64,000 bases of DNA from NCBI RefSeq assembly GCF_009789075.1, contig NZ_WNXQ01000002.1, forward strand, positions 434,001 to 498,000, in the 5' to 3' direction. Each line of letters starts with the position of its first letter. The first letter of the stretch is position 1. The translations under genes and the position numbers were made by a program. Of this stretch, positions 56,931 to 64,000 are shown in pieces. This DNA comes from Pseudooceanicola pacificus. GTDB lineage: Bacteria; Pseudomonadota; Alphaproteobacteria; Rhodobacterales; Rhodobacteraceae. Below the pieces are notes generated by a model, which saw nothing but the letters and a program-made list of their open reading frames with translations, searched no databases and was not told the DNA's origin.

Positions 56931-59402
56931 ATGGGCACGGTCTTTCGCTGGCTCTTGCGGATCGCGGGGGCCATGGTCGTCCTGGCCGGGCTTGCCGCGC
57001 TCGGCGTCTATTACCTCGCCTCGCGGTCCCTGCCGGAATACGACCGCACTGCAAGGGTGACGGGACTCACCGCCCCGGTCGAGATCGTGCACGACAACGC
57101 CAATGTGCCGCATATCTTTGGCCAGAGCGATGCCGACGTCTATTTCGCGCTTGGCTACAGCCATGCGCAGGACCGGTTCTGGCAGATGATCACCATGCGC
57201 CGCACCGCCCAGGGCCGCCTGTCCGAGGTCTTTGGCGCGCGCACCGTGCGCATCGACAAGCTGATGCGCCGGTTCGATATCTACAACCTCGCCCGCAGCT
57301 CGGTCGAGGCGCAGGACGCGCAGACCCGCGCGGCGCTCGACGCCTATGCCGCCGGGGTCAACGCCCGCATCGAAGAGGTGAACCGCGATGCCCTGGGCCG
57401 TGGCGCACCCGAGATGTTCCTGTTCGACAACCCCGTCGCGCCGTGGCAACCCGCTGATTCCATTGCAATTTCAAAACTGATGGCGCTGCAGCTCTCTGGC
57501 CAGATCCAGTCCGAGGTGATGCGCGCCCGGACCTCGCTGGCGCTTGGCGACCACCAGGAGCGGCTCAAGGACATCCAGCCCGATGCGCCGGGCAAGGGCA
57601 TCGCCGCCCTGCCCGCCTATGCCGCGCTGATGCCCCCGGGCCTGCCACGCTATGCCGCGGCCGCACCCGAGGATCCGAATCCGCTGTCGCCTGTCGCCTC
57701 GCTTGACCTCGCCGGGGCCTCCAACGCGTTTGCCGCGGCGCCCAACCGTTCTGCCACGGGCGGCACGCTGCTGGCCAACGACCCGCATCTGGGCCTCACG
57801 GCCCCGTCGATCTGGTATCTCGCCCGGCTGGAGCTGGCCTCCGGCGGGGTGATCGGGGGCACGATTCCCGGCATGCCGCTGGTGCTCGTGGGGCGCAGCG
57901 CGCGGCTCGGCTGGGGGCTGACCTCGTCCTACCTCGACGATCAGGACGTGCATATCGAACAGCTGAACCCCGACAACCCCGAGGAATACCTGACCCCGGA
58001 TGGCTGGAAACCCTTCCGCAGCCGCGATTCCATCGTGACGGTCAAGGGCGACACCTCGGTCACCCTGCGCCTGCGCTGGACGGACAATGGCCCGGTCCTG
58101 ACCGGCAGCGATTACAGCCTCGCCACCATCACCCCGCCGGGGCATGTCGCCTCGGTCTCCTGGACGGCGCTTGACGGGGCCGACACCACGATGTCCGCCG
58201 GGATCGCGCTGATGCAATCGGCCAACAGGGGCGAGGCGCTGCAGGCGATGGAGAAATTCATCGCCCCCTCGCAGAACCTGATGCTGGTGGATGCCGAGGG
58301 CATCGCGATGAAGACCGTGGGCGCGATGCCGCGCCGCGACGCCGGGCACGAGACGCTGGGCCGCATGCCCTCGCGCGGGTGGATCGCGGCAAACCGCTGG
58401 CAGGGCATGCTGCCCTTCACCGCCAACCCCGAATTCATCGACCCCGACGGCGGGCTGCTGGCCAATACCAACAACAAGCTGGTGGACAGGCCCTTTCCGC
58501 TGCATGTCTCTTACGACTGGGGCGACACCCAGCGGATCCACCGTCTGGAACGCCTGATGCAGACGCGCGAGGTGCACACCCGCGACAGCTTCATCGAGGC
58601 GCAGCTGGACACCGTGTCCTATACCGCGCGCTCGCTGCTGCCGCTGATCGGCAAGGACCTGTGGTTCACCGGCGAGGCCGCGCCCGAGGGCACGCCCGAA
58701 CGCCTGCGCCAGCGCGCGCTTGAGCTGCTGGCCGGCTGGAACGGCGAGATGAACGAGCACCTGCCCGAGCCGCTGATCTATGCCGCCTGGCTGCGCGCCC
58801 TGCAGAACCGCCTGATCCAGGACGAGCTGGGCCCCCTGACCCCGGCCTATGGCCATATCGAGCCGCTCTTCATCGAACGGGTCTATCGCGACATCGACGG
58901 CGCCTCGGCCTGGTGCGACGTCAAGCAGTCCGGCCCGGTCGAGACCTGTACAGAGATCGCCCGCCTGGCGCTGGACGACGCCCTCGTCTGGATCAAGGAG
59001 ACCTACGGCACCGCGCTGGAATCGCTGCGGTGGGGCGATGCGCATCAGGCGGCGCAGGACCACCAGGTCCTGGGCGAGGTGCCGGTGCTGCGCTATTTCG
59101 TGAACATCCGCCAGTCGACCAGCGGCGGGGACAACACGCTGATGCGCGGCGCGACCAAGGGCGGGAACGGCTCCGATGCCTTCCTGAACGTGCATGGCGC
59201 GGGCTATCGCGGGGTCTACGATTTTGCCGATCCGGACAGCTCTGTCTTCATCATTTCGACCGGGCAGTCGGGGCATTTCCTGTCGCGCCATTACGACGAC
59301 CTGGCGCAGCTCTGGCGGCGGGGCGAATACATCCCGATGTCGCTGGACGAAAACCTCGCCCGCGCCGCCGCCGTGGGCGTCACGCGGCTGGAACCGCGGT
59401 AG
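56931..59402 (+). CDS. Penicillin acylase-family N-terminal nucleophile hydrolase
   Basis: An 823-residue precursor. An N-terminal membrane anchor or signal (LLRIAGAMVVLAGLAALGVY) is followed by the alpha-subunit part with VEIVHDNANVPHIFGQSDAD and GYSHAQDRFWQMITMRR. Self-cleavage before Ser264 in AGASNAFAAAP would expose the catalytic Ser. NDPHLGLTAPSIWY and WGLTSSYLDDQDVHIEQL belong to the beta subunit. Substrates of the family include beta-lactams and acyl-homoserine lactones, so quorum quenching is possible but unproven. Divergent from the dehydrogenase gene. Confidence 0.93.
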   Translation: MGTVFRWLLRIAGAMVVLAGLAALGVYYLASRSLPEYDRTARVTGLTAPVEIVHDNANVPHIFGQSDADVYFALGYSHAQDRFWQMITMRRTAQGRLSEVFGARTVRIDKLMRRFDIYNLARSSVEAQDAQTRAALDAYAAGVNARIEEVNRDALGRGAPEMFLFDNPVAPWQPADSIAISKLMALQLSGQIQSEVMRARTSLALGDHQERLKDIQPDAPGKGIAALPAYAALMPPGLPRYAAAAPEDPNPLSPVASLDLAGASNAFAAAPNRSATGGTLLANDPHLGLTAPSIWYLARLELASGGVIGGTIPGMPLVLVGRSARLGWGLTSSYLDDQDVHIEQLNPDNPEEYLTPDGWKPFRSRDSIVTVKGDTSVTLRLRWTDNGPVLTGSDYSLATITPPGHVASVSWTALDGADTTMSAGIALMQSANRGEALQAMEKFIAPSQNLMLVDAEGIAMKTVGAMPRRDAGHETLGRMPSRGWIAANRWQGMLPFTANPEFIDPDGGLLANTNNKLVDRPFPLHVSYDWGDTQRIHRLERLMQTREVHTRDSFIEAQLDTVSYTARSLLPLIGKDLWFTGEAAPEGTPERLRQRALELLAGWNGEMNEHLPEPLIYAAWLRALQNRLIQDELGPLTPAYGHIEPLFIERVYRDIDGASAWCDVKQSGPVETCTEIARLALDDALVWIKETYGTALESLRWGDAHQAAQDHQVLGEVPVLRYFVNIRQSTSGGDNTLMRGATKGGNGSDAFLNVHGAGYRGVYDFADPDSSVFIISTGQSGHFLSRHYDDLAQLWRRGEYIPMSLDENLARAAAVGVTRLEPR

Positions 59403-59405
59403 CCA

Positions 59406-59521
59406 CGACGCGCCCCGGCCGGTTGCGACGCGCGCCCGGCTGATCGCAATACGCCCGGGCCGGTCGCAACACGCCCCAGCCAGTCGCAATACGCCCGGGC
59501 CGGGCGCAACACGCCCCGGCC
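59406..59521 (+). repeat. 20-bp tandem repeat, about six units
   Basis: Six imperfect copies with 20-base period, of type GCAAYACGCCCSGGCCGGTC, starting four bases after the acylase stop. Units at 59446, 59466, 59486 and 59506 are most alike and alternate CAATACGCCCGGG with CAACACGCCCC. The last unit runs into a REP-like hairpin. Confidence 0.85.
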
Positions 59522-59603
59522 TCCGCGCCGGGGCCTCATGGGACACGGGCAACCGATGCCGCGTCGGCTCTGGCACCGCGGGGTCCCGGCGCAAGGCCGG
59601 GAC
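59514..59603 (+). repeat. REP-like hairpins matching 11273-11359
   Basis: CCCCGGC-CTCCGC-GCCGGGG (59514-59533) and GTCCCGGC-GCAAG-GCCGGGAC (59583-59603) reproduce both hairpins found between 11273 and 11359, the second one exactly. The rest of the gap to 59716 carries the AAGGAG site of the next gene. Confidence 0.75.
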
Positions 59604-59716
59604 AGGTCACGCCCCTGCCCCCCACGGCTCTCATCCTGCCATCTCACCGCCCGCCCTTGACGGCCCGTCGGCCCGCGTCACCTGATGGCACCCGTACCGC
59701 ATCAAGGAGCAGCCCC

Positions 59717-60667
59717 ATGCAGAAACGTCGCCTCGGCAAGACCGGCCTCGACATCTCTCCCATCGTTTTCGGCGGCAACGTCTTCGGCTGGACGGCGGAT
59801 GAGCCGACCTCGTTCCGTCTGCTGGACATGAGCCTGGAGGCCGGGCTGAACACGATCGACACGGCCGATGTCTATTCCCGCTGGGGCAACGGTCATACGG
59901 GCGGGGAAAGCGAGACAGTGATCGGCAACTGGCTGGCCAGCCATCCCGGCCATCGGGACAAGGTCGTGATCATCACCAAGGTCGGCTCGGACATGGGCGG
60001 CGAAGGCAAGAAGGGCCTTTCGCCCAGGTGGATCGAAGAGGAGGTGGAGCAGTCGCTCTCGCGGCTCAAGACCGATTACATCGACCTCTACCTCTCGCAC
60101 CGCCCCGATCCCGACACCCCGCAGGAAGAGACCCTGACCGCCTATGCCAGGCTGATCGAGTCCGGCAAGGTCCGCGCCATCGGGGCGTCGAATTTCGACC
60201 GCGCGCTGATGGAGCAGGCCGATGCCGCCGCGGCCAGCGCCGGTGTCACGCCCTATGCGGCGCAGCAGCCGGAATACAATCTCTATTCACGCGCCAGTTT
60301 CGAAGGTCCGCTGGCCGAATACTGCCTCGCGAACGATATCGGCGTGATCCCCTATTTCTCGCTCGCCGCCGGGTTCCTGACCGGCAAATACCGGACCGAG
60401 GCCGACCTGACAGGCCCGCGCGGGGAACGCAGCATCGCGAAATACATGGATCAGAAGGGCATGACCCTGCTGGCCGCGATGGACGAGGTGGCCGAACAGA
60501 CCGGCGCCTCGCTGGCCGAGATCGCCCTGGCCTGGATGCTGCGCAAACCGGCGGTCACGGCGCCCATTGCCTCGGCCACGTCGGAAAGCCAGCTGGCGAC
60601 GCTGATCCGCTCGGTAGAGCTGAACCTGAGCGATGCGCAGATGGCCAGGCTGGACGCGGCGGTCTGA
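59717..60667 (+). CDS. Aldo/keto reductase
   Basis: A 316-residue NADPH-dependent TIM-barrel reductase. The tetrad is visible: Asp and Tyr in IDTADVYSRW near 48, Lys in IITKVG near 84, and His in LYLSHRPDPDT near 125. KVRAIGASNFDRALM and AQQPEYNLYSR follow, with PIASATSESQL in the cofactor pocket. It resembles YajO/Tas-type AKRs; substrate unknown. AAGGAG precedes the ATG. Confidence 0.93.
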   Translation: MQKRRLGKTGLDISPIVFGGNVFGWTADEPTSFRLLDMSLEAGLNTIDTADVYSRWGNGHTGGESETVIGNWLASHPGHRDKVVIITKVGSDMGGEGKKGLSPRWIEEEVEQSLSRLKTDYIDLYLSHRPDPDTPQEETLTAYARLIESGKVRAIGASNFDRALMEQADAAAASAGVTPYAAQQPEYNLYSRASFEGPLAEYCLANDIGVIPYFSLAAGFLTGKYRTEADLTGPRGERSIAKYMDQKGMTLLAAMDEVAEQTGASLAEIALAWMLRKPAVTAPIASATSESQLATLIRSVELNLSDAQMARLDAAV

Positions 60668-60670
60668 GCG

Positions 60671-61945
60671 CTACATCCGCTCGAATCGCGCGGCCTGCGC
60701 CGGGGTCCAGAGCACGTCGAGCACCAGCTCGTCCTCGTCCCGGCGCTCGCCCTGCACCACGCCCTGTTCGTAAAGCCAGGCGCGCTTGCGGCCCGCCTCG
60801 TAGGGCAGGTGCAGCTCGGTCCGCTGCCGGGTGCCGCCCAGGCGGGTGGCGATCTCTTCCAGCAGGACATCCAGCCCCTCGCCGGTGACGGCGGAAAGCG
60901 CAAGCGTTCCGTCCTCGCGGCTGGCACGGCCCGACAGGATGGCGCGGTCGGTCTCGGGCAGCAGGTCGATCTTGTTCCAGACCTCCAGCACCGGGACATC
61001 CTCGGAAAGGCCCAGATCGGCCAGGATATCCTCGACATCCGCCGCCTGTTCCCGCGTCTCGGGGTGCGAGATGTCGCGCACATGCAGCACCACATCGGCC
61101 TCCAGCACCTCTTCCAGCGTCGCGCGGAAGGCGGCGACCAGCTGGGTCGGCAGGTCCGAGATGAAGCCCACGGTGTCCGACAGGATCACCTCGGGCCCGT
61201 CGGGCAGCTTGACCCGCCGCATGGTCGGGTCGAGCGTGGCAAAGAGCATGTCCTTGGCCAGCACGTCCGCCCCGGTCAACCGGTTGAACAGCGTGGATTT
61301 TCCGGCGTTGGTATAGCCCACCAGCGCGACGATGGGGAACGGCACCTTGGCCCGGGCGGCGCGGTGCAGCTCGCGTGTGCGGACCACGCGGTCCAGCTGG
61401 CGGCGCAACCGCACAAGTTGTTCGTCGATCGCGCGGCGGTCGGCCTCGATCTGCGTCTCGCCGGGGCCGCCGACAAAGCCCAGCCCGCCCCGCTGGCGTT
61501 CCAGGTGGGTCCAGGCGCGCACCAGCCGGGTGCGCTGGTAGCTGAGCGCCGCCATTTCGACCTGCAGCACGCCCTCGCGCGTGCGGGCGCGGTCCGAGAA
61601 GATCTCGAGGATCAGCCCGGTCCGGTCCAGCAGCTTGACCTTCCACTTCTTTTCCAGGTTGCGCTGCTGCACCGGGGTGACCGGGCCGTCCACCAGCACC
61701 AGCTCGACCTCGGCCTCGGCAAATTGCGCGCGCAGTTCCTCGATCTTTCCCGAGCCGAAGAGCGTGGCCGGCACCGGCTTGGCCAGCCGCACGATGCCCT
61801 GGCCCACCACGTCCAGCCCCGGCAACGCATGGGCCAGCGACACGGCTTCGGCCAATGCGTATTCGGGCGCGTGGCGGGTGTCCTCACGCGTCAGGTCGGG
61901 GTGCAGGATCCAGGCGCGTGTGCGGCCCGGCTCTTGGGGAATCAA
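60671..61945 (-). CDS. hflX: Ribosome-associated GTPase HflX
   Basis: A 424-residue GTPase that splits stalled or hibernating 70S ribosomes. The N-terminal HflX domain ([43 protein letters not shown]) ends in a coiled coil with [20 protein letters not shown]. The G domain has [14 protein letters not shown] (G1), [10 protein letters not shown] (G3) and WNKIDLL (G4). The start is a TTG at 61945 overlapping the hfq stop, with no better ATG nearby. The hfq-hflX pairing is conserved in proteobacteria. Confidence 0.94.
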   Translation of the reverse strand: MIPQEPGRTRAWILHPDLTREDTRHAPEYALAEAVSLAHALPGLDVVGQGIVRLAKPVPATLFGSGKIEELRAQFAEAEVELVLVDGPVTPVQQRNLEKKWKVKLLDRTGLILEIFSDRARTREGVLQVEMAALSYQRTRLVRAWTHLERQRGGLGFVGGPGETQIEADRRAIDEQLVRLRRQLDRVVRTRELHRAARAKVPFPIVALVGYTNAGKSTLFNRLTGADVLAKDMLFATLDPTMRRVKLPDGPEVILSDTVGFISDLPTQLVAAFRATLEEVLEADVVLHVRDISHPETREQAADVEDILADLGLSEDVPVLEVWNKIDLLPETDRAILSGRASREDGTLALSAVTGEGLDVLLEEIATRLGGTRQRTELHLPYEAGRKRAWLYEQGVVQGERRDEDELVLDVLWTPAQAARFERM

Positions 61946-62181
61946 TTGGATTCTTCGCCCTCGTAGAGGCTGATCGGCTGCGACGGCATGATGGTTGAAA
62001 TCGCATGCTTGTAGACCAGCTGCGATTGACCGTCACGGCGCAGAAGCACGCAGAAGTTGTCAAACCAGGTGATCACACCCTGCAGTTTGACACCGTTGAT
62101 CAGGAAAATCGTGACCGGAACCTTGGTTTTCCGGACGTGGTTGAGAAATGCATCCTGCAAATTCTGTCGATCTGACGCCAT
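61942..62181 (-). CDS. hfq: RNA chaperone Hfq
   Basis: A 79-residue Sm-like hexameric RNA chaperone for small-RNA regulation. It begins [18 protein letters not shown]; Sm1 has [20 protein letters not shown] and Sm2 has [14 protein letters not shown] with the YKHA motif. The tail is short, as usual in alphaproteobacteria. It would be the natural partner of the candidate small RNA near 42.2 kb. Confidence 0.97.
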   Translation of the reverse strand: MASDRQNLQDAFLNHVRKTKVPVTIFLINGVKLQGVITWFDNFCVLLRRDGQSQLVYKHAISTIMPSQPISLYEGEESN

Positions 62182-62330
62182 TGTAATGCCTTTGTTCTTG
62201 CGGAGTGCCGCGTACCGGCGCGTCCCTTGTCCGGTAGTCAGTATGGAGTGCGTGAAAGCGAGTTTCCAGAGTTAATCAAGTGGGATTTTCCGTGCAGACC
62301 GCATTCTGCGTCACGGTTGCCACATTTCGC

Positions 62331-63848
62331 TCATTCCCGCCAGAGATCCGGGTTGAAAAGCGCAATGATGGCCAGCAGTTCCAGCCGCCCCATGATCATC
62401 ACGGCGCAGAGCGTCGCCTTGGCCCAGGGGCCCAGTTCGGCCAGCGAAATCGGCACGTCGGCGGCTGCATGGATCAGCGGGCCGGTGGTCGTCAGCGCGG
62501 CGATGCTCATCAGCATCGCGGCTTCGAACCCCGAGCCGAGCGCGGCCAGCAGCGTGGTGGCAGCCGCCAGGGTCATGGCGAAGAGCATGAAGAAGATCCA
62601 GGCGTGATGCGCGCCGCGCCGCCGCATCCGGCGGCTCATGCTGCCCGATCCGCCGATGGAATGCGGATGCACCAGGCGCTCCAGCTCTCTCCGGCTGGCG
62701 AGGTAGAGCGCGAAGACCCTGAGCAGCTTGACCCCGCCCGCCGTGGTCGCCACGCCGCCGCCGATCATCGCCAGACCCATCAGGATCATGCCCGGCGTGC
62801 CCAGCCCCGACCACATGCGCGCGGTTTCCCATTCCGCGCTGACGAAGCCGGTGGTGGACAGGAAGGACAGCGTGGTGAACAGCGCACCCCAGAGCGCGCG
62901 CAGCCCCAGCATCAGGTCCTCGCCGCTGTCGACCTCGAAGGCGGCGACCCAGTGGCGCAGGAACAGCAGCCCGGGCACGATCAGGATCAGCGCCGCGCCC
63001 ATGCGGAATTCCGGGTCACGCCAGATCACCTGCCGGGCCGAGGAGGTGTCGGAGGAGAAGGTCATCCGCGACAGGGCAAAGAACAGGAAGAGGAAGATCA
63101 CGATCTCGCCGCCCATGCCCGACTGGCTGTTGCGGATGCCCCCGACCGGGGAAATCCCGCTGGTCGCCATCGTCGACATGGCATGGCAAAGCGCGACAAA
63201 GGCGGTATCGCCCCCGATGATCAGGAACAGCCAGAGCGCCCCGGTCAGCCCCGCATAGACCGGCACCAGCAGGGCCGAGATCCGTCCGACCCGGCGCAGC
63301 AGCGCGGCCCGACGGAACTGGTCCAGCCGGGTCTCGCCCATGTGGTCATAGGCCACCGATGTGACCTCGAACCCGCCAAGCAGCAGCGGCGCCATCACCG
63401 CGCCCGCCGCGATCCACATCAGCAGCCCGCCCATCCAGCCGACCTGCGCCCGCCACAGGTGCAAAGCATTCGGCAGCCGGCGCGGATCCTCGAAGATCGT
63501 GGCGCCGGTGGTGGTCAGGCTCGACACCATTTCGAAATAGCTGTTGAGGTAGGTTGTGGTGCGCAGCGTCTCGTAGAACGGCAGGGCCAGCAGGATCGGC
63601 AGGAACAGGAAGGCGGCGAACAGGGCCAGCAGGCCGTTCAGCTCTTCCTTGCGGCCACGGCGGCGCGGGCCCCGGGCCAGCGCGATGATGCCCGACAGGA
63701 ACAGGCCCAGCAGGCCCGAATACAGAAAGGTGCGCGCGCTGGTGAAATCCTCGACCGACAGCGCGTAGAGCGCGGGCAGAAACATCGAGGCCGAGGCGAA
63801 GGCGGCCAGGAGCAGGAACAGCGGCTGGTCTTGCAGGCGGACGCGCAT
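62331..63848 (-). CDS. trkH: Potassium uptake protein TrkH
   Basis: A 505-residue potassium translocating subunit with ten or more hydrophobic segments and four pore-loop repeats: SSLTTTGATIFED near residue 115, STMATSGISPVGG near 230, LSFLSTTGFVSAEW near 330 and SIAALTTTGPLIH near 455, each with the selectivity Gly. The ATG at 63848 begins MRVRLQDQPLF. trkA lies just upstream on the same strand (four bases between). 149 bases separate it from hfq. Confidence 0.95.
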   Translation of the reverse strand: MRVRLQDQPLFLLLAAFASASMFLPALYALSVEDFTSARTFLYSGLLGLFLSGIIALARGPRRRGRKEELNGLLALFAAFLFLPILLALPFYETLRTTTYLNSYFEMVSSLTTTGATIFEDPRRLPNALHLWRAQVGWMGGLLMWIAAGAVMAPLLLGGFEVTSVAYDHMGETRLDQFRRAALLRRVGRISALLVPVYAGLTGALWLFLIIGGDTAFVALCHAMSTMATSGISPVGGIRNSQSGMGGEIVIFLFLFFALSRMTFSSDTSSARQVIWRDPEFRMGAALILIVPGLLFLRHWVAAFEVDSGEDLMLGLRALWGALFTTLSFLSTTGFVSAEWETARMWSGLGTPGMILMGLAMIGGGVATTAGGVKLLRVFALYLASRRELERLVHPHSIGGSGSMSRRMRRRGAHHAWIFFMLFAMTLAAATTLLAALGSGFEAAMLMSIAALTTTGPLIHAAADVPISLAELGPWAKATLCAVMIMGRLELLAIIALFNPDLWRE

Positions 63849-63852
63849 CGGC

Positions 63853-64000
63853 TCAGAAATAGTCGATGGAGACCTGGAGCAGCCTCTCGACCTCGGGCAC
63901 ATCGGCGGCCAGGGCAAAGATCACGATCACGTCGCCCTCCTCCACCTTGGTGGAGCCAAGCGGCTTGGTCACCTTGTCGCCCTTGAGGATCGCACCGATC
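63853..64000 (-). CDS. trkA: Trk potassium uptake protein TrkA, C-terminal fragment (cut by window end)
   Basis: The last 48 codons and stop of a gene entering from the right. The translation includes AILKGDKVTKPLGSTKVEEG and VIVIFALAADVPEVERLL and ends VSIDYF, matching the end of a TrkA RCK_C domain. trkA-trkH order supports the call. TrkA gates TrkH by binding NAD(H)/ATP. Confidence 0.85.
   Translation of the reverse strand, partial: IGAILKGDKVTKPLGSTKVEEGDVIVIFALAADVPEVERLLQVSIDYF

Noticed and set aside
59406..59521. CRISPR array
   Set aside because: Units are contiguous with no unique spacers and no cas genes are present.
62280..63986. Long plus-strand frame opposite trkH
   Set aside because: Its low-complexity Gln/Arg/His composition is typical of antisense reading of membrane-protein codons; trkH has all four pore repeats.

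Overview
The window is chromosomal DNA from a high-GC alphaproteobacterium, most likely a member of the Rhodobacterales (Roseobacter/Paracoccaceae lineage). This is inferred from several things: the trkA-trkH-hfq-hflX order at the right end, the small 'virulence factor' protein / MTHFR-like / methyltetrahydrofolate-cobalamin methyltransferase cluster, a short LOV photoreceptor, the fused urease gamma-beta subunit, and a recurrent intergenic hairpin repeat of a kind common in this group. Nothing looks like phage, plasmid or insertion sequence, and no tRNA, rRNA or CRISPR array was found. Genes are densely packed, with many ATGA/GTGA/TGATG start-stop overlaps.

Layout. 1-6.5 kb: metallophosphoesterase, then a short LOV blue-light protein divergent from a giant CheB-CheR-PAS-HWE kinase with its own response regulator, then two small unknown genes. 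6.5-11.2 kb: rlmE and a Ppx/GppA phosphatase on the minus strand, then a one-carbon/corrinoid operon behind a hairpin-rich leader and closed by a clear terminator. 11.3-13.9 kb: REP-like repeats, argC, and a tandem pair of YitT-type membrane proteins.

13.9-30.3 kb is the most interesting block. It is one minus-strand supercluster, in transcription order amiC-amiR-[hairpins + terminator]-urtABCDE-ureE-ureF-ureAB-ureC-ureG-ureD-amiE-cbbQ-like-cbbO/norD-like. It joins an amide sensor and ANTAR antiterminator, a urea/amide ABC transporter, a complete nickel urease with a divergent alpha subunit, an aliphatic amidase, and a MoxR-type AAA/VWA activase pair. A well-formed intrinsic terminator sits between amiR and urtA, exactly where AmiR could act. 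I infer one amide- or urea-induced nitrogen-scavenging regulon.

30.9-50.7 kb is mostly housekeeping and accessory metabolism: guaB, an MFS/LysR divergent pair, a HupE/UreJ-like plus DUF4198 pair (possible Ni/Co uptake), pseudouridine catabolism (psuK-psuG), DUF502, a patatin-like lipase, 3-hydroxybutyrate dehydrogenase preceded by a promoter-hairpin-terminator unit (small RNA or attenuator), an orphan peptide-binding protein, arsC-aqpS, an acyl-CoA synthetase/DsbA/MFS operon, and icd. 50.8-55.7 kb: a chemotaxis-type operon (STAS, CheY, CheA, CheW, CheR, CheY, unknown) without CheB, CheD or receptors. 55.9-64 kb: a beta-hydroxyacid dehydrogenase, a penicillin-acylase-family hydrolase, a 20-bp tandem repeat, an aldo/keto reductase, and hflX-hfq-trkH-trkA (trkA cut by the window end).

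All functional calls rest on motifs and family resemblance read by eye. No database search was run.
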